Shown: positions 26,153-34,274 of the stretch, piece after piece | Layout of the letters: each line of letters opens with the position of its first letter | How positions within the stretch are numbered: the stretch's first letter is position 1 | From: Ensifer adhaerens | GTDB taxonomy: Bacteria; Pseudomonadota; Alphaproteobacteria; Rhizobiales; Rhizobiaceae | NCBI RefSeq assembly: GCF_028993555.1 | Contig: NZ_CP118611.1 | Span: 1,883,501-1,947,500, forward strand | Direction of reading: 5' to 3' | DNA: 64,000 nt | Position numbers and translations under genes: made by a program | The notes under the pieces: generated by a model | Told to the model about the DNA's origin: nothing | Database searches by the model: none | What the model saw: only the letters and a program-made list of their open reading frames with translations

Positions 26153-27264
26153 GCGAAATCCGTTCGCTCGAACGCGCGGACATTCCAGCGATTGCAGGCA
26201 TGTTCCAGCGGGTGTTCCGCAACGACCAGAACACACCACCGCCGGCACTTGCAGACTACATGCAGCAGCTTTACCTCGATGCGCCCGGCTGCGATCCGGA
26301 GATACGTCCACTTGTGCACGTGAACGACAAAGGCGTCATTTCCGGATTTGTCGGCGTCAACGTCCTGCCCATGGCGCTGAATGGCCGCCGACTGCGCGCG
26401 GCCATCTGTGGCTCGCTGATGGTCGAGGACCGCGAGAGCGATCCCCTGGCGGGAGCGCGCATCCTCAAGGCTTTTCTGGCCGGCTCGCAGGATCTTTCCT
26501 TCAGCGAAACCGCAAGCGACGTCTCGGCGCAGATGTGGACACGGCTGCGTGGCGTCGTACTGCCGCAGTACAGTCTCGACTGGGTGCGTGTCATCCAGCC
26601 CGCTTCCTTCAGCCTGAGCGTTGCGTCCAACCGGATCAAACCGGCGCGGCTTGCCGCCCCCTTCGCGCGGGCCGTCGACAGCGCCTACCGCAAACGGATG
26701 GCACCCGGCGAACAACGCTGGTCCGCCGTGTCGGCCGCCGGCATAAGCCAGGCTGGTTTCACGACACAGGAAACCGACCGCAACGGCTTTGCCGCCGTTG
26801 TCGATCGCTTCATCGCACAGTTTGCGCTTCGTCCCGAATGGGCCGAAGGGCAACTCGACTACATTCTCGGCGACGCGGAGCAAAAGCCCGAACAGGGGGA
26901 ACTCGTCTACGCTCTGGTCGCGGCGCGCACCGGCACGCTCGTCGGCGCTTTCGCCTACTACGCCAGGGCGGGCGAGATCGGCCGGGTGCTCCAGGTGTTG
27001 GCGCTGCCGGGTCAGGCCGGTCCGGTCATCGACTGTCTTGTCGATCATGCCTCCAAGCGTGGACTTCCAGGCCTGAGGGGACGAACACAACCGGTACTTA
27101 TGGAGGCCATGCTCGGCCGTCGGATCGCCTTCGTCCATGTGGCCTCGACGGTGCTTCACTCCCGTGACCCGGCAATCGTCCAGGCCTGCCGGGATGGACA
27201 AGGCTTCTTCAACGGCATTGCCGGAGAGCATTGGTGCCGGCTGATCGCCGGACAGTTCGACTGA
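26149..27264 (+). CDS. GNAT-like acyltransferase-type protein, paralogue of 22771-23919
   Basis: A 371-residue protein homologous along its length to the divergently placed gene at 22771-23919: an N-terminal GNAT-like half (SLERADIPAIAGMFQRVFR, GFVGVNVLPMAL), central LPQYSLDWVRVIQP, and a second half with LVGAFAYYARAGEIGRVLQV, ending GEHWCRLIAGQFD. It is translationally coupled to the methyltransferase by a 4-nt overlap. The role is unknown; the most likely reading is acylation of sugar units in the neighbouring polymer pathway. Confidence 0.75.
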   Translation: MSEIRSLERADIPAIAGMFQRVFRNDQNTPPPALADYMQQLYLDAPGCDPEIRPLVHVNDKGVISGFVGVNVLPMALNGRRLRAAICGSLMVEDRESDPLAGARILKAFLAGSQDLSFSETASDVSAQMWTRLRGVVLPQYSLDWVRVIQPASFSLSVASNRIKPARLAAPFARAVDSAYRKRMAPGEQRWSAVSAAGISQAGFTTQETDRNGFAAVVDRFIAQFALRPEWAEGQLDYILGDAEQKPEQGELVYALVAARTGTLVGAFAYYARAGEIGRVLQVLALPGQAGPVIDCLVDHASKRGLPGLRGRTQPVLMEAMLGRRIAFVHVASTVLHSRDPAIVQACRDGQGFFNGIAGEHWCRLIAGQFD

Positions 27265-27275
27265 CAAGGGTTTCA

Positions 27276-27312
27276 GTTATTGCGGCGTTTTCCGTGAAGC
27301 CACCGCAATAAC
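27276..27312. terminator. Bidirectional terminator-like inverted repeat between convergent genes
   Basis: GTTATTGCGG (27276-27285) and CCGCAATAAC (27303-27312) form a perfect 10-bp stem with a 17-nt loop. It begins 12 nt after the GNAT-like stop and lies 25 nt past the end of the NadE-like gene on the opposite strand, a typical place for a shared terminator. Confidence 0.65.
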
Positions 27313-27336
27313 CTGGTCAAGCAGCGATGCGCGATA

Positions 27337-28344
27337 TCAGCCCTTGACCTCCACCACCGGCTGCACGAGCTGTGGACCCAGATGCAGGTAGCGCGTCGCC
27401 TTGCGCTTCGCGGCGATATCCGCCCAGACACGCTCCACCTGTGTGACCGTCAGGCCTGCTGCGGTCGCGACGGCGTCGATCTCGATGCCGTTGTTCAGCC
27501 CGTAGAGGCAGAGATCCATGCGGTCGTATGGCAGCGAGAAGTAGAATTCCTCCTGCGTCTGTTCCAGCGAGTAAGTGTCGGTCGTCGGCGGCCGGCGCCG
27601 GATCTCCTCGGGAATGCCGAGATGGGCCGCGAGTGCGTAGACTTGCGACTTGTAGAGATGCGCGATCGGTTTGACGTCAGCCGCCCCATCCCCGTTCTTG
27701 ACGAAGAAGCCCTGGTCGTATTCCAGCCGGTTCGGCGTGCCGAGCACGGCGAAATTCAGCCGGTCGGCGTGATAATACTCCACCTGCTTGCGCGTGCGTT
27801 GCTTCATGTTGGTGGCGGCAACGATGCCGAGATAGACCGAAGGCGGCATGCGATGCTTGGACTGTACGCCGTCGGGGCTTTGGACCACGAGCGAGGAAAT
27901 GTTGTAGCCTTCGCCTTCGAGCGCATTGGCGATCACGATCTTCGAGGCCCATCCGTCGCCATAGACCGGAACCAGTTCGCGAATGAAAGCATCGCGACGT
28001 TCGTAGCAGCCCATCGCCTTCAGCGTCGGGCCGATATCCTCGATGATTGCCTCCACGCCGAAGGTCTCGGCAACCAGACGGCCAAAGCGCAGGCTTTCCG
28101 GATCGGAGTCGTTTTCCGGCATGAACAGGCAGAAGACATTCTTGGCACCGACAGCACGCACGGCCAGCGCGACCGAAACGCTCGAGTCGATACCACCAGA
28201 GAGCCCGAGCACCAGACCGCGCTTCTTCATCCCCCGCAACTGCTCGCGCAGCCCGGCGACGATCCGGTCCGTCTCAGCCGCATGGTCGATCGTCAGCGTC
28301 TCGGCCGAAAACGGGCGCGCGCCCTCAGTCATCAGAATGTTCAT
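27337..28344 (-). CDS. NadE-like ammonia-dependent amide synthase (NAD synthetase family)
   Basis: A 335-residue N-type ATP pyrophosphatase. The PP-loop SGGIDSS is at residues 49-55; FMPENDSDPESLRFG, FFVKNGDGAADVKPIAHLYKSQVYALAAHLGIP and a Q-T-Q-E-E segment follow the NadE layout. There is no glutaminase domain, so it would use free ammonia. Two loops that touch deamido-NAD in housekeeping NadE look altered here (ATNMKQRTRK and PPTTDTYSLEQTQEEF). Coupled to an acyl ligase and ACP, it more likely adenylates and amidates another carboxylate than serves NAD synthesis; that is inference. Confidence 0.85.
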   Translation of the reverse strand: MNILMTEGARPFSAETLTIDHAAETDRIVAGLREQLRGMKKRGLVLGLSGGIDSSVSVALAVRAVGAKNVFCLFMPENDSDPESLRFGRLVAETFGVEAIIEDIGPTLKAMGCYERRDAFIRELVPVYGDGWASKIVIANALEGEGYNISSLVVQSPDGVQSKHRMPPSVYLGIVAATNMKQRTRKQVEYYHADRLNFAVLGTPNRLEYDQGFFVKNGDGAADVKPIAHLYKSQVYALAAHLGIPEEIRRRPPTTDTYSLEQTQEEFYFSLPYDRMDLCLYGLNNGIEIDAVATAAGLTVTQVERVWADIAAKRKATRYLHLGPQLVQPVVEVKG

Positions 28345-29888
28345 TGGGCGGGCTCCATCGTCTCGGCCGCAAGGCGGCGGCTGACCTTACCAGTATCCGT
28401 CTTCGGAAGTTCGGTGCGGAATTCGACAATCTTCGGCACCATGAAATCTTCGAGATGGCGGGTGCAATGGCGAATTATGTCCTTGTCCGTCAGGCTGGGA
28501 TCAGAGCGCACCACCAGCGCCGCAATCGCATGCCCGAGCACCGGATCGGCGACGCCGACCACCACGGCCTCGGCGATGCCGGGATGCGCGTGCAGCACGG
28601 TCTCGACTTCCTTGGGCGCGACCTTTTCACCGCGCGTCTTGATGATGTCGTCCTTGCGGCCGACGAAATAGAGGAAGCCTTCTTCGTCGGTCTGGAAGAG
28701 ATCGCCGGTATAGAGAACCTTTTCCCAGGGGTTGGGCCCCGGCCGCAGCATGCGCTCGGTCGCAGCATCGTTGCGCCAGTAGCCCTGCATGACGTGGGGA
28801 CCGCGAATGACGAGCTCGCCGGGAACGCCCGGCGGCACGCGTTTGCCCTCGTCATCGACGACAAAGGCCTCGGTGTTCGGGATCGCGATGCCGACCGAAC
28901 CCGGCCGGTGGTCGAGTTCTTCCGGCGGCAGATAAGTGCAGCGCTTGCACTCCGTCAACCCGTACATCGAATAGAGCCGGGCGCCCGGAAAGAGTTCGCG
29001 CAACCGTGCAATATGCGGCGGCGGCAAGGCAGCGGCGGTGTTGGAGAGATAACGCAGGCTTGGCAGGAAACCGGGTTCCAGATCGCGCATCTGCAAGATC
29101 ATCGCCGCCATCGTCGGAACCAGCGGGAAGCCGGTTACGCCCTCCTCACGGATCCGCTCGAAGATTGCATGCGGGAACGCGAAGGATTTTTCGAGCACCA
29201 GCGTCGCGCCGATGCGGATCGCCATCAGCAGCTGGTAGAGGCCATAGTCGAAGGCAAGCGGCAATACATTGAGGATGATATCGTCGGGTTCGTTGCGCAA
29301 ATAGGTGGTGATCGATTCCGATGCCGCATCGATGTTGCGATGGGTCATCATCACGCCTTTCGGCCGACCGGTCGAACCCGAGGTATAGATCAACATCGCA
29401 AGATCGACGTCGATGCCGCGATGCGGCACGGGCGTTGCCGCTTCCGCGAGGCAGCTCTCGAAGGAGATCGCGTCGAGCGGGGCCCCTCCGTTGGGTGCAT
29501 CTGTCGAGGCAACGAAGATATCCGATTTACCGCTCAAGGCCTGCGCCTCCGCCACGATCGGCATCAGTTTTGCCTGCGTCAGGATCGCCGCCGCCTCACA
29601 GTCGGTGATGATATAGGCGAGCTTGTCCGCCTTGGTCGAGGCGTTGATCGGGCTGAACGTCGCGCCGGCTTTCAGGATCGCGAAGATCGAAACAGCCGCT
29701 TCCCAGCAATTGTCCATGAAGACGAGCACGCGATCGTTGCGCTTGACGCCGGCCCGCGCCAGCGCGGCAGCCAGTCTGCCCGAAAGATCGTCGAATTCGC
29801 CGTAGCTGAGGCGGCGGCGGTCGGTGACCAGCGCCGTTTTCGCCGCTTGCCGGGCGGCATTGCCGATAAGGAATTGCTCGAACCGCAT
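28341..29888 (-). CDS. AMP-forming acyl-CoA/acyl-ACP ligase
   Basis: A 515-residue ANL-superfamily adenylating enzyme. It has the P-loop-like LIYTSGSTGRPKGVMMTHRN, YGLTEC (A5-type), YTGDLF, GRKDDIIKTRGEKVAPKEVE (hinge) and the C-terminal catalytic Lys in LPKTDTGKVSRR, all intact. It should activate a carboxylic acid as acyl-AMP and load it on CoA or, more likely given the next gene, on the ACP at 29910. It overlaps the NadE-like start (ATGA), and GAGGGGGCGTCC precedes ATG 29888. Confidence 0.93.
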   Translation of the reverse strand: MRFEQFLIGNAARQAAKTALVTDRRRLSYGEFDDLSGRLAAALARAGVKRNDRVLVFMDNCWEAAVSIFAILKAGATFSPINASTKADKLAYIITDCEAAAILTQAKLMPIVAEAQALSGKSDIFVASTDAPNGGAPLDAISFESCLAEAATPVPHRGIDVDLAMLIYTSGSTGRPKGVMMTHRNIDAASESITTYLRNEPDDIILNVLPLAFDYGLYQLLMAIRIGATLVLEKSFAFPHAIFERIREEGVTGFPLVPTMAAMILQMRDLEPGFLPSLRYLSNTAAALPPPHIARLRELFPGARLYSMYGLTECKRCTYLPPEELDHRPGSVGIAIPNTEAFVVDDEGKRVPPGVPGELVIRGPHVMQGYWRNDAATERMLRPGPNPWEKVLYTGDLFQTDEEGFLYFVGRKDDIIKTRGEKVAPKEVETVLHAHPGIAEAVVVGVADPVLGHAIAALVVRSDPSLTDKDIIRHCTRHLEDFMVPKIVEFRTELPKTDTGKVSRRLAAETMEPAQ

Positions 29889-29909
29889 GGACGCCCCCTC
29901 GCGCCTTGA

Positions 29910-30176
29910 TTATGCCGTGGCCGGCGCCCCGACCCGGGCCTCGATGAAGGCCGAAATGCGCGCAAGAGAATCGAGATTCGCAGGCACGATGTCGGCGTCG
30001 CCCATGACAATGCCGAACTGGTCTTCGATGAAGGCCACCAGTTCGAGAACGCCGGTTGAATCGATAATGTCATTCTCGATCAGCGAGGCTGCGTCGGCGA
30101 GATCGTAGGATGTATCGCCGAACAGAAAGTTTTCGATGACGAAGGCTCTGACCTTGTCTTTAATCGTTTCCGTCAT
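29910..30176 (-). CDS. Acyl carrier protein
   Basis: An 88-residue acidic carrier domain. The attachment serine is S40 in IENDIIDSTGVLEL (DST in place of the common DSL), in the right place before helix II. ATG 30176 has AAGGAAACCAC before it and removes a 6-residue upstream extension. It lies 21 nt from the ligase and 23 nt from the AsnB-like gene. It is clearly a dedicated carrier, distinct from the fatty-acid ACP, whose sequence is usually much more conserved. Confidence 0.92.
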   Translation of the reverse strand: MTETIKDKVRAFVIENFLFGDTSYDLADAASLIENDIIDSTGVLELVAFIEDQFGIVMGDADIVPANLDSLARISAFIEARVGAPATA

Positions 30177-30199
30177 GTGGTTTCCTTTCCTCAATTATT

Positions 30200-32137
30200 T
30201 CAGGCAGCTTCCGCCGCGCGGATGCCGGAGCCGGTGAAGGTTTGCAGCCAGAGCTGTGTCGACAGGACTCCGACGAAAGCGGCATTGTCGCGGAAGCCGG
30301 TAACCGGCTGCGACTGGCATTTTTCGTAAAGCTTCGTCACGGCCTTGGCATTGAAAAGCCCGCTGTCGCTGACGCGCGCCTCGCTCATGGCATCGCGGAC
30401 GTATTCGAGTTCGCCCACCCCGGTGAAGGAATGGCTGTCCGGCGCGCGATAGGGCTGCTTGGTGCGCTGGCCGATGGACGGCGGCAGCAGATCCTTCGTC
30501 GCTTCGCGCAGGATATGCTTCTCCACCAGTCCCTTCAGCTTCATTTCGGGCGGCAGACGGGTCGCGAATTCGACGAGGCGATGATCCAGGAACGGGAAGC
30601 GTCCTTCGATCCCGTGGGCCATGGCCATGCGATCGCCCTGGCTTGACAGGATATAGCCCGGCAGCAGGAAGCGGCTTTCGAGATATTGCGCCTGGTGCAA
30701 GGGGTGCCAGCGGCTGAATGCTGCCGGAAGCCGGCTCGCCAGATCCTCCGCTGCATCGTAGTTGCTCAGCCGCGTACGCAGGTCGCCCGAGAAGAAGATC
30801 TTGGTCGCCGCTGTGCTCTTGAAGCGTGGACGGTGCGAGAAGAGCGGATCGTCGAGCGGCACGTCGCCGGCGCCGAAGAACGCGGCGAGATACTCCGCCG
30901 ATTGCTGCTGCAGGCCCGGGATGTACGGATAGAGCTTGCGGAAGAGATGCGGGCGTATGCGCGAACCGGGCTGGCGGCCGCAAAACCGGCGGACCCGCGC
31001 CTCCTTGAAGATATCGTAGCCGGCAAAAACCTCGTCGGCCCCCTCGCCGGTCAGAACCACCTTCAACCCCTGCTCCCGAACCAGTCCCGAAAGCTGATAG
31101 AGAGGTGCCGGCGCCGTGCGGATGATCGGTCGTTCCGCAAAGCGGATCACTTCCGGAAAAGACCTCGCGATATCACCAGCGCGGCATGCAACGGCGCTGT
31201 GATGCGTGCCGAGCGCTGTCGCCATTTCCATCTGGAATGCGCTCTCGTCATGCTCCACGCTGTCGAAGGTGACGGAGAAGGTCCTGAGCCCCTGTGGCGC
31301 CATGCCGGTCGCCATCGCCGCGACAATGGAGGAATCGAGCCCGCCCGAAAGATACGAACCGACGGGAACATCGGCACGCATCCGGATCCGGGTGGCATCC
31401 GTGAGCAGCGCACGCAACTCTTCGGCAGCGGCACGTTCGTCTGTAAACAGCGGCGATGCCCCGCGGTCGGGATAGTCGAGTTGCCAGTAGGGGCGGATCG
31501 CAACCTTGCCCTTTTCCGCAATCATGAGATGCGCCGGCTCGAGTTCGTGAATGTCGCGGAATCCGGTGCGCGGGGCGATTGGGGCCCAGAGCGTGAAGAT
31601 CTGGTCGAGCGCGATCGGATCGAGCTCGGCAGAAACGCCCGGCACTTGTAGCAAGGCCTTGATCTCGGAAGCGAAGTAGAGTGTGCCGCCATTGTTCATG
31701 TAGAACAGCGGGCGTACGCCCATCCGGTCGCGCGCCAGCATCATCCGCTGGCGGCGGCGATCCCATATGGCGAAGGAAAAGTCGCCATTGAGACGGGACA
31801 GACACTCCTCCCCCATGACATCGTAAAGATGCAGAATGACTTCGGTGTCGCTCGAGGTGCGGAAGCGCCGGCCCTTGGCGCGCAGTTCGTCGCGTAGTTC
31901 GACATAGTTGAAAATCTCGCCGTTGAAGGCGATCGTCAATTCACCGCTCTCGTCGGACATCGGTTGCTGGCCGTCGCCGAGACCGACGATCGACAGGCGC
32001 ACATGGCCAAGTCCGGCCTCCTTGTCGACGAAGACGCCGTTCTCGTCCGGGCCGCGATGGGCGATCGCGGAAACCATTCTCTCAAGGAGGTTCTTTGCGT
32101 CTGGAACTGAGCCGAAATAGCCACCGAAACCGCACAT
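30200..32137 (-). CDS. asnB: Glutamine-dependent asparagine synthetase-like amidotransferase
   Basis: A 645-residue two-domain enzyme. ATG 32137 puts the glutaminase nucleophile Cys at position 2 (MCGFGGYFG); the upstream TTG would bury it. The glutaminase domain has AHRGPDENG and FNGEIFNY. The synthetase domain has the PP-loop SYLSGGLDSSIVA and LTGEGADEVFAGYD. It could make Asn from Asp, but first place in an operon with an ACP, acyl ligase and NadE-like enzyme fits AsnB homologues in glycan or secondary-metabolite loci that amidate a carboxyl group. Length is normal for the family. Confidence 0.9.
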   Translation of the reverse strand: MCGFGGYFGSVPDAKNLLERMVSAIAHRGPDENGVFVDKEAGLGHVRLSIVGLGDGQQPMSDESGELTIAFNGEIFNYVELRDELRAKGRRFRTSSDTEVILHLYDVMGEECLSRLNGDFSFAIWDRRRQRMMLARDRMGVRPLFYMNNGGTLYFASEIKALLQVPGVSAELDPIALDQIFTLWAPIAPRTGFRDIHELEPAHLMIAEKGKVAIRPYWQLDYPDRGASPLFTDERAAAEELRALLTDATRIRMRADVPVGSYLSGGLDSSIVAAMATGMAPQGLRTFSVTFDSVEHDESAFQMEMATALGTHHSAVACRAGDIARSFPEVIRFAERPIIRTAPAPLYQLSGLVREQGLKVVLTGEGADEVFAGYDIFKEARVRRFCGRQPGSRIRPHLFRKLYPYIPGLQQQSAEYLAAFFGAGDVPLDDPLFSHRPRFKSTAATKIFFSGDLRTRLSNYDAAEDLASRLPAAFSRWHPLHQAQYLESRFLLPGYILSSQGDRMAMAHGIEGRFPFLDHRLVEFATRLPPEMKLKGLVEKHILREATKDLLPPSIGQRTKQPYRAPDSHSFTGVGELEYVRDAMSEARVSDSGLFNAKAVTKLYEKCQSQPVTGFRDNAAFVGVLSTQLWLQTFTGSGIRAAEAA

Positions 32138-32183
32138 GTTCAAATACTTTCACACCGGTCGATCACCGCTGAAGCATAATCCG

Positions 32184-32198
32184 CATGAGGGACTCATG
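32184..32198. promoter_or_regulatory. Palindrome upstream of the AsnB-ACP-ligase-NadE operon
   Basis: CATGAG-GGA-CTCATG is a perfect 6-bp inverted repeat with 3-bp spacer, 46 nt before the ATG at 32137. It is placed well for an operator in the asnB-like promoter. A weaker hairpin, TCGGG-7 nt-CCCGA (32244-32260), lies nearer the small upstream gene. Confidence 0.4.
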
Positions 32199-32277
32199 GG
32201 TTAAATCTCCGGCATTTTCTGGTTGTATGGTAAATGCCACGGTTCGGGCTCAAAACCCGACTTAGAGGCAGAGAAAT

Positions 32278-32487
32278 CTAACCTCGACGCTCCGAAATTC
32301 TTGTTTTCGATATCATTTTAAACATCAGATAGAGAAACAGGACCGGCCAAAAAATGCAGATGAGCAGTCCGGCAAGACGATACATGTTCCAAGGCGCACG
32401 CGCCTGCAAACCTTCAAGATAGGTCATCGCCAGGAGAAACAAGGCGGTCAGGCAATAGGCGGCAGTCGCAAAATACATCCATGACAT
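32278..32487 (-). CDS. Small two-helix membrane protein, unknown function
   Basis: A 69-residue protein with two strong hydrophobic stretches (YFATAAYCLTALFLLAMTYL and LAGLLICIFWPVLFLYLMF) and a basic C-terminus (KMISKTRISERRG), so a small inner-membrane hairpin protein with its tail probably inside. ATG 32487 follows GAGGGCGACCGC. I do not recognise the family. It is the only gene between the AsnB-like operon and the FkbM gene, on the same strand as both. Confidence 0.65.
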   Translation of the reverse strand: MSWMYFATAAYCLTALFLLAMTYLEGLQARAPWNMYRLAGLLICIFWPVLFLYLMFKMISKTRISERRG

Positions 32488-32850
32488 GCGGTCGCCCTCA
32501 CGACACAACATTAAGCTTCCTGCATGCCCCTCAGATCGATTTCGATTTTAGACAACGACATGCAGCAAATCAAAGTACCACAGCAACCTTTGCGCGTCCC
32601 ACATGACGCCCGGCGCTGCAGGTAATAGCGGCCAAGAATTTTATAGCACTGAAAATTACGTCTTTAAACGGAGAATTAACATTCTCTAAAGAATGGTTAA
32701 CCATGCTGGCGACAATGTCAACGGGCGCCGGTCTCGCTCGATACCAATCCCTGCAGGACGTGGCTTGAACGCCAGCCGTCGAGCACCCCTGCCGAAGGGG
32801 CATACATCGGATTTACGCGGGTGGACCCACGTTGCCGTTGTTGCAACCGC
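32488..32850. promoter_or_regulatory. AT-rich intergenic region, 363 nt
   Basis: No convincing gene. The stretch 32640-32705 is clearly AT-rich and contains CATTCT-CTAA-AGAATG (32680-32695), flanked by TTAA on both sides (32676-32700), a likely protein-binding palindrome. It would serve as promoter for the small membrane protein at 32487. CCCCT-5 nt-AGGGG near 32797-32811 lies just beyond the end of the FkbM gene and may be a weak terminator. Confidence 0.4.
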
Positions 32851-33612
32851 CTAGCGATCATGCCGCCTCGAAACGAACAAGAGATCGAAGCCACGAAACT
32901 CCCGACGGGCGATCGATTTGCGGAGCGCCGCCCAGATCGCCGAGGGATTATCGAGGTGGAAGCCGCTCAGGCTGCGGATCAGGCGCAACGTGGCAGCAAT
33001 CGTGCGAATGGCGCGCAGCGCCGAAGGTCCGCTCAGCGAGGCAAAGAGGATCTGCGGATGCACCGCAAGCAGGACTCCGGCCGTGCGTTGCGGATCGATG
33101 GCCCGGAATTGATCCAGAGCGCGATACTCGTATCCCTCGATGTCGATCTTGAAGCAGAGCCGGTCCGTCCGGGCCATGGTCTGAAGCTCGGCGATCGTAA
33201 CCGTCTGCGCACGGATCGCCTCGCCGTTGTCGTCGGCAATCAGCGCGGAGGTTTCCGAGCTGCCGAAACCGCCGCCGACGGAGTGCAGCACCAGCACCTC
33301 GTCCTCGGACAGTGCGGCGTTGATCACGCGCACCTCGCCGCTGTTTTCCGGCTGCATCTCCTTGAGAATACCGAAGCAAACGGGGTCAGGCTCAACGGTA
33401 ATGACGTTGTCTGCGATCTGCGCTGCCCAATAGGGCGTCACCCCGATCCATCCGCCGATATCGATGAAGGTCGTCTTGCGGTCGACAAGGCGCTCGATGT
33501 TCTGAAACGTACAAGGTTCCCAATCGCCATTCTGCAGCCGCGAGAAGAAGCGCTTCTTCTCAGGCTTGTCGGGAAACTGAACGGTCTTGCGGAAATAGGT
33601 GATCGAACGCAT
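32851..33612 (-). CDS. FkbM-family methyltransferase
   Basis: A 253-residue SAM-dependent enzyme. Motif I is FIDIGGWIGVTPYWAAQ (about residues 49-65), then ITVEPDPVCFGIL, and the family mark CFKIDIEGYEYRAL (about 152-165). FkbM-type enzymes usually O-methylate sugars or polyketides, so methylation of the nearby polysaccharide is plausible. ATG 33612 has ACAGGCGAC before it. The downstream end is 363 nt from the next gene, so it may stand alone. Confidence 0.88.
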   Translation of the reverse strand: MRSITYFRKTVQFPDKPEKKRFFSRLQNGDWEPCTFQNIERLVDRKTTFIDIGGWIGVTPYWAAQIADNVITVEPDPVCFGILKEMQPENSGEVRVINAALSEDEVLVLHSVGGGFGSSETSALIADDNGEAIRAQTVTIAELQTMARTDRLCFKIDIEGYEYRALDQFRAIDPQRTAGVLLAVHPQILFASLSGPSALRAIRTIAATLRLIRSLSGFHLDNPSAIWAALRKSIARREFRGFDLLFVSRRHDR

Positions 33613-33718
33613 GTCGCCTGTCTATCCGATAAACCCGCCAAGCGGAATCGCTTTTGCGAAAGGCTCACATGCCCTGAGGGTATGTTTCCACAATGGCACA
33701 GCTCAGGCTGGGAGCACG

Positions 33719-34183
33719 TCAGGCGTCGACCCGCTCGACCTGGCTACGGGCTTCGCTCAACTCGGCCGTGGTCTGGGCCAGGCGATCAGCCAGGACACGC
33801 ATGATTTCCACCGCCATCTCGGGAAAATCGGCCAGCAGCTTGAGGAAATCCTCCTTGCGAATACGCAAGGCTTCGAGCGGCGTGGTGGTCCGCACGGTCG
33901 CCGTGCGAGGCGTATTACAGAGGATGGCGATTTCGCCGACGATGGAATTCTGCTCGAACTCGGCGATCTTGAAGGGACCGCCGGCGGTGTTGATCAGCAC
34001 CTCCGCCTTGCCGGAGAGAATGACATAGGCCGCATCGCCGATGTCACCCTGATAGAACAGCGCTTCCCCGGCACCGAACATGACCCGGTCGGACGTGAAG
34101 GCAAGAAGCTTCAACTTTGCCGGCGGCAACCCCGAAAACAGGGTAATCCGGCGCAGCATTTCAACTTCATCCTTGAGCAACAT
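33719..34183 (-). CDS. Cyclic nucleotide-binding domain protein
   Basis: A 154-residue single-domain protein. The cNMP beta-barrel spans about residues 10-125; the phosphate-binding cassette GEIAILCNTPRTATV (83-97) keeps the Glu and the Arg that contact the ribose and phosphate, so ligand binding is likely. There is no HTH after it, so it is not a Crp-type regulator. ATG 34183 gives a compact domain; in-frame upstream starts would overlap the ABC-like gene. It lies 91 nt downstream of that gene on the same strand, probably in one operon. Confidence 0.88.
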   Translation of the reverse strand: MLLKDEVEMLRRITLFSGLPPAKLKLLAFTSDRVMFGAGEALFYQGDIGDAAYVILSGKAEVLINTAGGPFKIAEFEQNSIVGEIAILCNTPRTATVRTTTPLEALRIRKEDFLKLLADFPEMAVEIMRVLADRLAQTTAELSEARSQVERVDA

Positions 34184-34274
34184 CACAATCCGTGTCTCCG
34201 ATTTCCCGTCGGGAGCAGTCTGCCTCCCGCATCGCGGCGGGACCATATGTTCGTGCCCTGACATTAATATTACA

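Noticed and set aside
27337..28344. Housekeeping NAD synthetase
   Set aside because: Rhizobia normally have a glutamine-dependent NadE with a fused amidase domain. This protein lacks that domain, has altered substrate loops and sits in a modification operon, so a housekeeping role is less likely, though not excluded.
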